Of a stretch of 45,568 bases of DNA, positions 36,415 to 44,939 are shown piece after piece. Under the pieces are notes generated by a model, which saw only the letters and a program-made list of their open reading frames with translations, made no database searches and had not been told where the DNA came from. Source of the DNA: Thiothrix sp. Lineage in GTDB: Bacteria > Pseudomonadota > Gammaproteobacteria > Thiotrichales > Thiotrichaceae. The translations under genes were made by a program, and so were the position numbers. The stretch is taken from contig JAGRJD010000019.1 in assembly GCA_020442915.1 (NCBI GenBank), forward strand, positions 1 through 45,568, in the 5' to 3' direction. Position 1 is the stretch's first letter; each line of letters starts with the position of its first letter.

Positions 36415-38467
36415 TGCCCGTTACCCTTTTGATCGTAGCATCAACCATATTGCCCTGATGTGGCTGTTGTTGACCCAACTGGTGGTCATGCTGCCGTTTG
36501 CCTTCAATCTGCCGCTGTGGCTGATTCCGGTGCTGCTGTTGTCCGGCTGGTGGCGCATGCGGGTATTGAGCGGCAAAGCCGGTACACCCGGTCCCTGGCT
36601 CAAGGTGCTGATCATGGTGCTCGGGGTCGGCGGGCTGGGTTTCAGCGGCCTGAGCCTGCCGACACTGGATGCCATGGTGGCATTACTGCTACTGGGTTTT
36701 GCATTCAAGACCCTGGAAATGGTGCAGCACCGGGATGCCATGGTGGTCATTTTTCTGGGTTTTCTGCTGGTGGCGGTGAACTTCCTTTATTCCCAGTCCA
36801 TGCTGGCAGCATTGTATGGGGCGTTGAGCCTGATGGTGCTGACCACCGCCCTGATCAGCATCCAGCATCAGATGGAACCGCTTTCCGGCCTGGCACTGCT
36901 TTCCGTGCGCCAGCAGCTGGCCGCCCATTGCCGGCTGGCCGGGCTGCTGCTGCTGCAGTGCCTGCCGCTGATGGTACTGATTTTTCTGTTCACCCCGCGT
37001 CTGCCGCCCCTGTGGCAGTTGCCTTTGATGACACCACGCCACACCACCGGTATCTCGGATCAGATGACGCCCGGCGATATTGCCAGCTTGAGTCAGAATC
37101 CGGAGCTGGCTTTCCGGGTCCGGTTTATGGGGCGCAAGCCACAGCAGAGCGCGCTTTACTGGCGTGGACTGACGCTGGGCCATTTTGACGGTAAAACCTG
37201 GAGCCAGTTTGATACACCGCTGGAACTGGCGGAATTGCGTCAGCGGGTGCGCTACGATTTCGGCTGGAATGGCAGTAATGTGGCACTGGCCGGCGAATCC
37301 CTGGATTATGAGGCCATTTATGAAAGCTCCGGCCAGCCTTGGCTGTTTACGCTGGCCACCGTGGCCCAGATCGATGGCGAGGTATTGCGCACGGCGGATT
37401 ACCGCATCATGGCCAGACAGCCACTCAATGCGCCGTTGCTGCTGCGTGCCACCAGCTTTCCAGAGGCCCGGCGTGATCTGCAGCTGAACCCCCTCCTGCA
37501 GCACCAGGCCCTGCAGTTGCCCGTCAATGGCAATGAGCGCAGCCGCCAGCTGGCCCGGTCCCTGTATGCACAGTCCCGTTCGCCCGAAAATTTCATCAAT
37601 ACCGTCCTGCGGCGTTTCCATGAGCAGGAATACCATTACACCCTGCGCCCCCCCTTGCTGGGGGATGCGGATACTATCGATGCGTTTCTGTTCGACTCCC
37701 GGCGCGGATTCTGTTCCCATTTTGCCGGGAGTTTCGTCTACCTGATGCGGGCTGCCGGATTGCCGGCACGGGTTGTGGTCGGGTATCAGGGGGGCGAGTG
37801 GAGTTCGCAGGGGGATTACCTGATGGTACACCAGTATGATGCCCATGCCTGGGCGGAGGTCTGGCTGGCGGGTGAGGGGTGGCGGCGTGTGGATCCTACG
37901 GGGGTTGTGGCCCCCAGCCGGGTGGAGCAGGGACTGGAGGCAGCCGTGCGCTCAGAGGGGAGTTTTCTGGAACACAGCCTGTTCTCCAGCCGCCGGATTC
38001 CCTGGCTCAACAGTACCCGCAAATACCTGGATCGACTGCAGTATGGCTGGCGGCGCTGGGTACTGGGTTATGATGAGCAGACCCGGAGCCAGCTGTTGCA
38101 GACCTTGCTGAACGGCGTGGCACAGGCGGGCTGGCAGCTGCTGCTGTGGTCGGGTGCCGTGATCGTGCTGGCCGGGGGGCTGGCATACGGATTCAGGTAC
38201 CGATCCCGACAGGGGCTGCGGCAGGATATTCTTTACCAGCGTTTCTGTACCCTGATGCAGCGGCAGGGCCTGAGGCGCGAGCTGGCACAGACGCCGGGAC
38301 AGTTTGCGGAGTCCATTGCCACCCACCGGCCAGAGCTGGCGCAAACGGTGTGGTCTTTTACCCGCGCCTATGAAGCCCTGTGTTATGAGCCGGGGGCACG
38401 ACAGGCGGATTATCTGCCACGCATGCGTGCCTGCCTGCAGCAGTTGAAGTCGGCCAAAGCCGGCTGA
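36398..38467 (+). CDS. TgpA-type membrane transglutaminase
   Basis: This 689-residue inner-membrane protein has an N-terminal block of about five or six membrane spans (about 15-215) and a periplasmic transglutaminase-like domain. A further span (about 588-607) leads to a C-terminal cytoplasmic helical part (DUF4129-like). The catalytic triad is visible as C439 (GFCSHFAGS), H483 (YDAHAWAEVW) and D499 (VDPTGV). TgpA of Pseudomonas is the nearest described relative, where it is important for growth; its substrate is not settled. It is the third gene of the overlapping moxR-DUF58-tgpA operon. Confidence 0.93.
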   Translation: MPEMLDARYPFDRSINHIALMWLLLTQLVVMLPFAFNLPLWLIPVLLLSGWWRMRVLSGKAGTPGPWLKVLIMVLGVGGLGFSGLSLPTLDAMVALLLLGFAFKTLEMVQHRDAMVVIFLGFLLVAVNFLYSQSMLAALYGALSLMVLTTALISIQHQMEPLSGLALLSVRQQLAAHCRLAGLLLLQCLPLMVLIFLFTPRLPPLWQLPLMTPRHTTGISDQMTPGDIASLSQNPELAFRVRFMGRKPQQSALYWRGLTLGHFDGKTWSQFDTPLELAELRQRVRYDFGWNGSNVALAGESLDYEAIYESSGQPWLFTLATVAQIDGEVLRTADYRIMARQPLNAPLLLRATSFPEARRDLQLNPLLQHQALQLPVNGNERSRQLARSLYAQSRSPENFINTVLRRFHEQEYHYTLRPPLLGDADTIDAFLFDSRRGFCSHFAGSFVYLMRAAGLPARVVVGYQGGEWSSQGDYLMVHQYDAHAWAEVWLAGEGWRRVDPTGVVAPSRVEQGLEAAVRSEGSFLEHSLFSSRRIPWLNSTRKYLDRLQYGWRRWVLGYDEQTRSQLLQTLLNGVAQAGWQLLLWSGAVIVLAGGLAYGFRYRSRQGLRQDILYQRFCTLMQRQGLRRELAQTPGQFAESIATHRPELAQTVWSFTRAYEALCYEPGARQADYLPRMRACLQQLKSAKAG

Positions 38468-38491
38468 ACTGACAGCCCGCTGTCATCCACC

Positions 38492-38752
38492 TCATGGTCG
38501 GGTGGCCGTTTCGAGGCGGTGCAGGAAACTCAGGGCCTGATTGCGGTTGTTGCCGCACATCTCTAGGTTGGGCTGCAGGCGCCGGCAAACGGCAGGGCGT
38601 GCCGGCTGTCCGAACAACCCGCAGCGCAGGTCCTGCAGAAGATGCCGGCATGGCATGCCGGCTGGTTTGCCCGCCGGGTGTTCGGGCATGGATGAGCTGA
38701 TGGAAGGGGCTATGCAGCAGGCGGCGCAGCCGGGGCGACAGGCTTGAATCAT
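38492..38752 (-). CDS. YeiW-like cysteine-cluster protein (UPF0153 / YkgJ family)
   Basis: The 86-residue protein is a small Zn/Fe-chelating-type protein with the pattern C5-x3-C9-x2-C12-C13 (CRPGCAACC), then APSISS, HPAGKPAGMPCRHL, RCGLFG, RPAVCRRL and EMCGNNR. This is almost exactly the E. coli YeiW layout. Eight cysteines are expected to bind metal; the function of the family is unknown. It is convergent with the transglutaminase gene (24 nt between stops) and divergent from the phosphatase gene. Confidence 0.88.
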   Translation of the reverse strand: MIQACRPGCAACCIAPSISSSMPEHPAGKPAGMPCRHLLQDLRCGLFGQPARPAVCRRLQPNLEMCGNNRNQALSFLHRLETATRP

Positions 38753-38835
38753 CAGGTTTGGTGCAGCTGTTTTCTTGTCGGGGTCTTGTCAAGTATAGTA
38801 ATGGTATCAGGATTTTCAGGTATCAGGACCGAAAT

Positions 38836-39585
38836 ATGAGCGCGGCATCACAGGGAAGTGAAACACAGACCCTCAGCGGGGCGACAGAAGGTTTTCTGGA
38901 CCAGCCCGTTATCCGGCGCACCCGGCCCCGGCATCCTGAGACCACAATCATTGATCTGCTGCGTCATGGCAGGGTTGCCATTCCCGGCCAGTTTTCCTCC
39001 CCACCCAGGGAGCCGTTGGGTACGCTGGGCTGGAAACAGCTGACCCTGGCGACCCGGAATGGAAACTGGGATCTGGTTCTGGCCTCGCCGCTGCGCCGTT
39101 GCCATGACTTTGCCCGTTTGCTGGCCCAGCGCCTTGAGGCTGATTTTGAGGCGGATGAGCGTCTGGCCGAACTGGATTTCGGGCACTGGATCGGCCTCGG
39201 GCAGCAGGAAATCGAGCAGCGTTACCCGGAAATCCTGCACCATTATTACTTTCAGCCTCGCCGCTTCATTGCCCCTGGCGGCGAGTCCATGGAGGCCTTC
39301 ACGCAGCGCATCGATGCCTTCTGGGATGATCTGCTGCTCCGGTACCGGGGACGGAAAATCCTGATTCTGACCCACACCGGTGTGATTCGGGCCTTGATCT
39401 GTAAAGCGATGGACATCCTGTACCAGCGCAGTCTGCGGTTTGAGATCGGCTATGCCGGTTACACCCGGTTCCGTGTTGATCCGGACGGGGAGATTGCGCT
39501 GGTAGGGCATGGTTTTACCCATGCAGGTCAGCTGGATGAGGGCGCGTTGCCGGCACCGTCCGGCACAACCGCTGCAACCCCCTGA
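38836..39585 (+). CDS. histidine phosphatase family protein, CobC-like
   Basis: The phosphatase core is present: R43-H44-G45 (LLRHGRV), SPLRRC (85-90), acidic E112 (AELDFGHWIG) and H180 (LTHTGVIRALI). FIAPGGESMEAF and ELDFG..IG are typical of alpha-ribazole phosphatase (CobC), the last phosphatase of cobalamin nucleotide-loop assembly. No cobalamin genes are nearby, so a general phosphatase role is also possible. I start at ATG 38836 (AGGACC upstream), giving 249 residues, because the frame upstream of it, open to 38758, is unlike the family. An unusual 35-residue N-terminal extension precedes the core. Confidence 0.82.
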   Translation: MSAASQGSETQTLSGATEGFLDQPVIRRTRPRHPETTIIDLLRHGRVAIPGQFSSPPREPLGTLGWKQLTLATRNGNWDLVLASPLRRCHDFARLLAQRLEADFEADERLAELDFGHWIGLGQQEIEQRYPEILHHYYFQPRRFIAPGGESMEAFTQRIDAFWDDLLLRYRGRKILILTHTGVIRALICKAMDILYQRSLRFEIGYAGYTRFRVDPDGEIALVGHGFTHAGQLDEGALPAPSGTTAATP

Positions 39586-39607
39586 CCCCCAACGCCCTGG
39601 AGTTGTC

Positions 39608-41017
39608 ATGAGTCACTCACTGGTTTCACTGCCTGCTGAACTGGAAAATGCCCTTGTCGGTATTGTCGGACCCCGATGGGTACGCAGGGATGCTGACAGT
39701 CTGCAGCAGTATGGCCTTGACCGTACTCGCCAGTATGATCCGGCACCCTGTGCCGTGGTTTTTCCGGAGCACACCGGACAGGTCCGGGAGTTGGTGCTGC
39801 TGGCCCGTCGGCATGGGCTGGCCATCGTCCCTTCCGGCGGGCGTACCGGCCTCAGCGGGGGGGCGGTTGCCATGCGGGGAGAGCTGGTCATTGCACTGGA
39901 GCGCATGAACCGGATCCGGGATTTCAACCCCGTTGACCGCAGCCTGTGCTGTGAAGCCGGTGTGATCACGGCACAGCTGCAGGCATTTGCACAGCAGCAG
40001 GGCCTGTTTTATCCGGTGGATTTTGCTGCTTCCGGCTCCAGCCAGATTGGCGGCAATGTGGCCACCAATGCCGGGGGCATCAAGGTGATCCGCTACGGGC
40101 TGACCCGTGATCAGGTGCTGGGGCTCACGGTGGTTACCGGACAGGGTGAGATTCTGCAGCTCAATCAGGGGCTGATCAAGAATGCCACCGGCTATGATTT
40201 ACGCCACCTGTTCATTGGTTCAGAAGGGACGCTGGGGCTGATCACGGAAGTGACTGTGCGCCTGATAGCGCCCCCGGAAAATCCCACCGTGATGGTCCTG
40301 GGGATTGCGGACATTCCGGCGCTGATGCAGGTGCTGGAGCAGTTCCGGCAGCGCATCGAGCCCACTGCATTCGAGTTTTTCTCCGAGCCGGCCCTGCAAC
40401 ATGTGACCCGGCAGGATGGCCTGTCCCGCCCTTTTGCACAACGAACCCCGTTTTATGCCCTGCTGGAATTTGAGAACCGGGATGAAGGTATCCAGGCAGC
40501 AGCGCTGGCAGCATTCGGGTTCTGTCTGGAACAGGGATGGGTGCTGGATGGGGTCATGAGTCAGAACGGCAGACAGGCTGCCGATTTGTGGCGTTTACGT
40601 GAGACCATCTCTGAAACCATCGCCGTACACATGCCCTACAAGAATGACCTGTCGGTGCGGGTATCACGGGTGCCGGCGTTCCTGCTTGCCGTGGATCAGG
40701 TGGTCGCTGAGCGTTATGCCGGGTTTGAAGTCATCTGGTATGGCCATATTGGTGATGGCAACCTGCACCTGAATATCCTCAAGCCGGCACCGCTGGCCCC
40801 GGAGGCCTTTTTCCACCAGTGCGAGCAGGTCAACAAGGATGTTTTCGCCATTGTGCGTCGCCTTGAAGGCAGCATTTCTGCCGAGCACGGCGTGGGGCTT
40901 CTCAAGCGTGATTACCTGGACTACTCACGCAGTCCGGAAGAGCTGGCTTATCTGCGTGCCATCAAGCAGGTCTTTGATCCTGACCACATCATGAATCCGG
41001 GCAAGCTGCTGGTGTGA
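39608..41017 (+). CDS. FAD-linked oxidase, D-2-hydroxyglutarate / D-lactate dehydrogenase type
   Basis: This 469-residue FAD-binding (PCMH-type) dehydrogenase oxidises a D-2-hydroxyacid, most like D-2-hydroxyglutarate or D-lactate. FAD-binding segments are IVPSGGRTGLSGGAV, DFAASGSSQIGGNVATNAGG, IKVIRYGLTRDQVLGLTVV and the HLFIGSEGTLGLIT stretch. The C-terminal part has WYGHIGDGNLHLN (substrate and metal site) and SAEHGVGLLKRDYL, ending in DPDHIMNPGKLL. GGAG precedes ATG 39608. It has no FeS extension, unlike YdiJ. It is 22 nt after the phosphatase gene and ends 1 nt before the convergent kinase-like gene. Confidence 0.92.
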   Translation: MSHSLVSLPAELENALVGIVGPRWVRRDADSLQQYGLDRTRQYDPAPCAVVFPEHTGQVRELVLLARRHGLAIVPSGGRTGLSGGAVAMRGELVIALERMNRIRDFNPVDRSLCCEAGVITAQLQAFAQQQGLFYPVDFAASGSSQIGGNVATNAGGIKVIRYGLTRDQVLGLTVVTGQGEILQLNQGLIKNATGYDLRHLFIGSEGTLGLITEVTVRLIAPPENPTVMVLGIADIPALMQVLEQFRQRIEPTAFEFFSEPALQHVTRQDGLSRPFAQRTPFYALLEFENRDEGIQAAALAAFGFCLEQGWVLDGVMSQNGRQAADLWRLRETISETIAVHMPYKNDLSVRVSRVPAFLLAVDQVVAERYAGFEVIWYGHIGDGNLHLNILKPAPLAPEAFFHQCEQVNKDVFAIVRRLEGSISAEHGVGLLKRDYLDYSRSPEELAYLRAIKQVFDPDHIMNPGKLLV

Positions 41018-41018
41018 T

Positions 41019-41639
41019 TCAGGTCTTGAGGGCAAACGGGTCCAGAATCACCAGTTCACCGGTCGAGGGCCGGCGCATCAGGTTGTTGCCGTGCAGATCC
41101 CAGCTCAGAAAGGTTTCGTGGGCACGGAAATAACGGCATAACAGACGGACATCGCGGGCCAGATCTGCTCCGTAACGCTCAGACATCCAGTCAAAAATCC
41201 GGAATCGGGTCTGCTCGTCCATCCAGTCCAGTCCGTGCACATGCTCGTCAAAGAACAGCTGGTCTTCCCGGCTCAGGTGTTCCAGATACTCCATCACATA
41301 CAGCAGGCGGTAATCAGGCTCTTCCAGACGGAACAGCCGGACCACGTCAGGGTCGAGCAACTCGTTGTCTTCTGACAATATGGCAATGCGGCGGGTGTAG
41401 GGAATCTTGCTGACCCCGTAAGTGGTGATGGCATCGCAGAAATATTCCAGTCCCAGAGCATGTTTTTCCAGCAGTACGAACTGGACGTTTGCCGGGGCGT
41501 CCTCCGGCATGCCGGAAACACTGGCGTCCCTGAGCTGATAAACATTGGTCAGAAAGGTGTTTTCACACTGGGGGCAGCTCATCTGGGGCAGTTGCCCGGC
41601 AAGAAATTGTTTCAACAGCACATTATTGGATTTATTCAT
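41019..41639 (-). CDS. small protein-kinase-fold protein, unknown substrate
   Basis: This 206-residue protein keeps C-lobe signs of the protein-kinase/APH fold. RLLYVMEYLEHLSRED (111-126) looks like the hinge. D181-L-H-G-N-N186 in SWDLHGNNLMRR looks like the catalytic loop, and D200-P-F (VILDPF) like the metal-binding DFG site. The N-lobe is short, with no glycine-rich loop. A candidate ATP-lysine is K59 in FVLLEKHAL. One CPQC motif (22-25) is present. Similar DLHxxNxMxR/VILDP patterns occur in phage-encoded kinase-like proteins. Its ATG overlaps the HAD stop (ATGA, 41636-41639), so the two are translationally coupled. Kinase activity is a prediction only. Confidence 0.6.
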   Translation of the reverse strand: MNKSNNVLLKQFLAGQLPQMSCPQCENTFLTNVYQLRDASVSGMPEDAPANVQFVLLEKHALGLEYFCDAITTYGVSKIPYTRRIAILSEDNELLDPDVVRLFRLEEPDYRLLYVMEYLEHLSREDQLFFDEHVHGLDWMDEQTRFRIFDWMSERYGADLARDVRLLCRYFRAHETFLSWDLHGNNLMRRPSTGELVILDPFALKT

Positions 41640-42109
41640 AAATTGATTCCATTATTCAGCAGTAATGGACAACCGCAAGGCCCGATAGCCGGGAAATAGT
41701 CATCTATCCACAGGTTAACACTCAGGCCCCGGGCCAGCATATAGGCCTGTTTGGGTAAGCCGTCCGTTGTATAGACTTTTAAACCGGTATCATATAACCG
41801 TGACTGAATTTCTTCCAGATCATTGTCACTGTTTTCCCGCAGGGTACAGATGATCGGGTTCCAGTTCGCGTTGCGGTAGGCGTCAATCAGATTGAGGTAA
41901 AAATCCACATCAGCAGTAATGGTGTTGTCGAAATCAATGGCAACCACGCGTGAACGGGTATCATCCGTCAGGACATAGGCATCAATCATGAATTCGTCAA
42001 ACTGTTCCGTAAGACGATGGCTCCCGTGCAGCTGGATGGTGGTGTCCAGGATATGGACAGCCGGGTTGGTATAACGCTTCCTCCGGTAATAAAAAACCAG
42101 CTCGGTCAT
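41636..42109 (-). CDS. minimal HAD-superfamily phosphatase
   Basis: The 157-residue protein has all four HAD motifs without a cap domain. Motif I is D59-F-D61-N-T63 (VVAIDFDNTITAD), motif II T89 (IICTLRE), motif III K120 (GLPKQAYM) and motif IV D136-D137 (LWIDDYFPAI). The first 50 residues form a separate strand-rich stretch (MTELVFYYRRKRYTNPAV). Compact HADs of this type are common in phages and in nucleotide or nucleic-acid end processing. AAAGG precedes ATG 42109, and a promoter candidate lies at 42152-42181. Pairing with the kinase-like gene suggests opposed phosphorylation and dephosphorylation; the substrate is unknown. Confidence 0.75.
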   Translation of the reverse strand: MTELVFYYRRKRYTNPAVHILDTTIQLHGSHRLTEQFDEFMIDAYVLTDDTRSRVVAIDFDNTITADVDFYLNLIDAYRNANWNPIICTLRENSDNDLEEIQSRLYDTGLKVYTTDGLPKQAYMLARGLSVNLWIDDYFPAIGPCGCPLLLNNGINL

Positions 42110-42151
42110 GATGCCTTTCTCGGGTAGTGACGGGGAGACTCCTCGACCGAA

Positions 42152-42181
42152 AGGATAAGGGGATCCGGTGGTTTTTGTAAA
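42152..42181 (-). promoter_or_regulatory. promoter of the HAD/kinase operon
   Basis: Read leftward, TTTACA (42181-42176), an 18-nt spacer and TATCCT (42157-42152) sit about 43 nt before the HAD start. They lie just after the terminator of the preceding operon, so the pair is an independent transcription unit. Confidence 0.4.
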
Positions 42182-42198
42182 GGACGTGAAAAGTGCTC

Positions 42199-42229
42199 AA
42201 AAAACTCCCGGCAGCCGTAGTCCGCCGGG
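42199..42229 (-). terminator. distal terminator of the DUF6502-DUF5666 operon
   Basis: Read leftward, CCCGGC and GCCGGG pair around an 11-nt loop and are followed by AGTTTTTTG. It is the second of two tandem terminators embedded in a duplicated module. Confidence 0.7.
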
Positions 42230-42333
42230 ATAAGGGACGGAGGAATGGGAATCCTGTTCCGTCAGGCTGGGCACTAAATTTAAAAAGCTCCCGACAACCG
42301 GAGTTGTCGGGATAAGGGACGGAGGAATGGGAA
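42227..42333. repeat. 25-bp exact direct repeat flanking tandem terminators
   Basis: An identical 25-bp block occurs at 42227-42251 and 42309-42333 (82 nt apart), starting GGGATAAGGGACGG. Each copy abuts a different hairpin on one side and a TTCCGTCA on the other, so the whole unit is about 80 bp. The stems differ in sequence while the flank is conserved. Confidence 0.85.
42282..42311 (-). terminator. proximal terminator of the DUF6502-DUF5666 operon
   Basis: Read leftward, CCCGACAA and TTGTCGGG form a perfect 8-bp stem with a 6-nt loop, followed by AGCTTTTT. It begins 23 nt after the DUF5666 stop. Confidence 0.85.
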
Positions 42334-43860
42334 CTATTCCGTCAATAGTTTCAACTCTCGAGCCAATAGCTGCTGGTTCGCAGTCCGTTTACCGGTGGCC
42401 ATCACCATGCTCTGCCCGGATTGCAACAGGCTGAAATAAGCGTCACGTTCAAGGCTGCGACCGGTATTGCGGTAAACGGTATGGGTATCGGTTATCACGG
42501 TGACGCCGGCGATCACCAGACGGTGAGAAGCTGTATCAACCTGGCTGGCAAGCCCGTGAATCTTGCTGGTACCGCCTGTGCTGGTGCCTGCATCATCCGT
42601 ATTTGTGTCCGTGTTTGTGCTGTCTGTGTCGTCCGCTTTGGGCAGACCCCGATCCAGTCGCAAGGCAAGAATTTCACCGGATGCCAGCCTGCGCCCGGCC
42701 ATGTTTATGGCATCACCGGTACTGAGTCCGGCAAAGGTCAGGGTCTGTTTGCCACCGCTCTGCCAGTCCAGCATGAGGGTATTGCTATCGATCCTGACCG
42801 GTTCACCCTGCAGTTGCAGGGTCTGGTTTTCCGCGTCAATCCCTTCTATTGTTCCCTGCAGCTCAACCAGGCTGGTCGGGTCTGCTGACTGGCGTATCGA
42901 GAGCCGGTCAGCTTCCAGTACGCCATGTTCATCAATCACACCTTCAACACCGAGCAGAATCCCCAGGCCGAGATCGTCAAGACTGCCGTTATCAATGACC
43001 GTATCCGGAGTCAGGCTGACCGGCTGACCGGTGACACTGAAAACGCCGGTATTGCTGAACTGGGTGATGCGGCCCTCCAGCCGGACAAAGCTGTCCGTGG
43101 TGAAACTGGGGTATTCCTGATCCTGACGCAGTGCCGACGCTTTCAGCACACCATTCTGCAGGTTCAGGTTACTTTTGATTTCAAGGTACTCGCCTGCCGT
43201 GATGCCTTTGCTGATATCCGGCAGGACGGCCTGTGCATAATCGACGACCAGTTTGCCGATCTTGAAGGTCAGGTCATCCGGATTGAGTTCAGAGACCCGA
43301 CCCTCGACCTCAAGCGTACTCAGGCTGGCAACGAAGCTACCCTGATCCAGGGTGATGGTGCTGGCCATGAGGATACCGTCAGCACCCCGAATGCCGGAAA
43401 CTTCCATCACATTACCGAGCTGGAGGCTGGACAGGCTGTTGAAACCGGACAGGATGGTCAGTTCATCAGCCCGTACCGTCTGTCCCATGATCTCAATGGT
43501 TGTTCCGTCCGTGCTGACTGCGGTTACCATGCCGGCAAGATCACGATCAAATTCAACCCTGGTCGCGACGCCGCTGATCCCATCGGGGTTGACTTCCCCG
43601 GTGATGCTGACCATTTCTCCGATCTGAAAAGCACTTTGGGTCTCGCCCGTGCTTTGGCCGTTACGTATGAATTCAGCATTGCTGACATCAAAATGGACAC
43701 CGCCCACCCAGATGCTGCCGAAGCCGGTAATGGGGCCGACCGAAATGCCGGAGCCGGTGATGCCGCCTTCTGCAAGGTCAACACCACCATCGCCGCAAGC
43801 GCTCAGCAACAGGGCCGCCAGGCCGGCTGTCATCCAGTGTCGGGTTCGCATGCGTTTCAT
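42334..43860 (-). CDS. DUF5666 repeat lipoprotein
   Basis: This 508-residue protein has a lipoprotein signal (KRMRTRHWMTAGLAALLL, lipobox L-S-A-C, Cys22), so it should be anchored in the envelope. The mature part starts with GGITGSGISVGPITGFGSIWVGG, read over two turns, which is typical of DUF5666 proteins. It continues as serial OB-like beta-units of about 65-75 residues with the pattern V-x-G-x-V/I...L.I.G..V..D..T..., seen about six times. A Thr/Asp/Asn-rich linker (about 412-432) separates the last unit. Function is unknown. It overlaps the upstream DUF6502 gene by 4 nt (43857-43860) and is ended by two terminators. Confidence 0.85.
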   Translation of the reverse strand: MKRMRTRHWMTAGLAALLLSACGDGGVDLAEGGITGSGISVGPITGFGSIWVGGVHFDVSNAEFIRNGQSTGETQSAFQIGEMVSITGEVNPDGISGVATRVEFDRDLAGMVTAVSTDGTTIEIMGQTVRADELTILSGFNSLSSLQLGNVMEVSGIRGADGILMASTITLDQGSFVASLSTLEVEGRVSELNPDDLTFKIGKLVVDYAQAVLPDISKGITAGEYLEIKSNLNLQNGVLKASALRQDQEYPSFTTDSFVRLEGRITQFSNTGVFSVTGQPVSLTPDTVIDNGSLDDLGLGILLGVEGVIDEHGVLEADRLSIRQSADPTSLVELQGTIEGIDAENQTLQLQGEPVRIDSNTLMLDWQSGGKQTLTFAGLSTGDAINMAGRRLASGEILALRLDRGLPKADDTDSTNTDTNTDDAGTSTGGTSKIHGLASQVDTASHRLVIAGVTVITDTHTVYRNTGRSLERDAYFSLLQSGQSMVMATGKRTANQQLLARELKLLTE

Positions 43861-44717
43861 CCTTTTTCCTCCGGTCCTTCTGCCTTGTTCTGCGCTGGTA
43901 GCGGTTCTTCAAAATAATAAATACCGACGCCGGCCCGATAACGGTTTTTGCCTTTTCCCTGCATATCGGGGTTACTGTCCCGGTCATGCTGTGCCAGCCA
44001 CTGGTTGAATTTCAGCAGCAGGGCATGACTTTCTTCCCGTGCCATCTGCCGGAAAACGAGCACGGCCTCCAGCGACAGGTTGTCGTAACTGACCTTGCGC
44101 TGGTAATAAGCCTCACCACGCTCATGTTGGTGGTTATGGTCGATGGTCTGCAGCAACAGCGACACGTCCTGCCCCATCAATACCAGCCGTTCTTCATCCG
44201 ACTGCTGCGGAATGTAGGCATTATCCAGCAGGCTCAGCCGGTCTCCCGCATCATCCAGCATGACAACCCCGGACGCACACAGCTCTTTCAGCATGGCACG
44301 GTAGGGAATGTCACCACTGTAGCGGTTGACCAGGGCCTCAAAGCTTCCCTTGTCACCCTGGACCGGCAGACCGGCTTCCGCAGAGAATTCCGCATCGGTC
44401 ATCCAGCCGTTGATGACTCGCAGGCCCCGGTTGATCCGGGTCGAGGCCAGCAGGGATTCGCTGGAGGTCTGGCGCAACTGGGCTACTTCACGGCGGGTCA
44501 GGCCGGTGGAGACCGAGATGCGGGAATTGGTCGGACGTTCTCCCGCTTCACGCAGCTGCTTTTCGGCAACCGCTACGAACAGTTTTTTGGCGATCTGGCT
44601 GAACTCATCGAATGAAACCGCCTTACGGTGCAGGATCGCAACCAGAGGTTTCAGGATGTGATAAATAACCTGGTAGATCACCTTCTTCATTTTTGGGATG
44701 ATAAGCCCAAAAAACAT
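43857..44717 (-). CDS. DUF6502 family protein
   Basis: The protein of up to 286 residues has an N-terminal segment LKPLVAILHRKAVSFDEFSQIAKKLFV, then ISVSTGLTRREVAQLR (a helix-turn-helix-like stretch) and RVINGWMTDAEF. This matches the DUF6502 family, which is often encoded next to DUF5666 lipoproteins. A DNA-binding role is plausible but unproven. The start may be ATG 44717 or ATG 44690 (MKKVIYQ), and family N-termini favour the latter. A TTTTGGG/CCCAAAA hairpin (44691-44712) lies between them and could influence translation. No good ribosome site is visible for either. Confidence 0.8.
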   Translation of the reverse strand: MFFGLIIPKMKKVIYQVIYHILKPLVAILHRKAVSFDEFSQIAKKLFVAVAEKQLREAGERPTNSRISVSTGLTRREVAQLRQTSSESLLASTRINRGLRVINGWMTDAEFSAEAGLPVQGDKGSFEALVNRYSGDIPYRAMLKELCASGVVMLDDAGDRLSLLDNAYIPQQSDEERLVLMGQDVSLLLQTIDHNHQHERGEAYYQRKVSYDNLSLEAVLVFRQMAREESHALLLKFNQWLAQHDRDSNPDMQGKGKNRYRAGVGIYYFEEPLPAQNKAEGPEEKG

Positions 44718-44871
44718 AAAAAGGAACCATCAGGCGCAAAAAATTTGTAACCGGGTCGGAGAGTGGGGTGCATTGGAAAGGGTGCTGTCAGGGGAGCCTG
44801 GCCATGCAGGTGGCTTCGGTAGTCGGCGGCGACAGGGCAGAAGATGGTATGGGTTGGCGGCGGCATGAAAT

Positions 44872-44900
44872 GAAAAAAGCCCCATCATGGGGCTTTTTTC
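44872..44900. terminator. strong bidirectional terminator
   Basis: GAAAAAAGCCCC-atcat-GGGGCTTTTTTC forms a perfect stem with A and T runs on each side. It lies 39 nt past the symporter stop, so it mainly ends that leftward transcript. It can also stop transcripts coming from the left. Confidence 0.9.
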
Positions 44901-44939
44901 GTTGGGATCAGCGTCCTGTATCAGGACAATGCTGTCTGC

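Noticed and set aside
36689..37846. 385-codon frame antisense to the transglutaminase
   Set aside because: Gln/Gly/His-rich product typical of reverse reading of GC-rich genes; the TgpA catalytic triad lies on the other strand.
42925..43917. 330-codon frame antisense to the DUF5666 gene
   Set aside because: The leftward DUF5666 frame has a lipobox, repeats and a terminator; the opposite frame has none.
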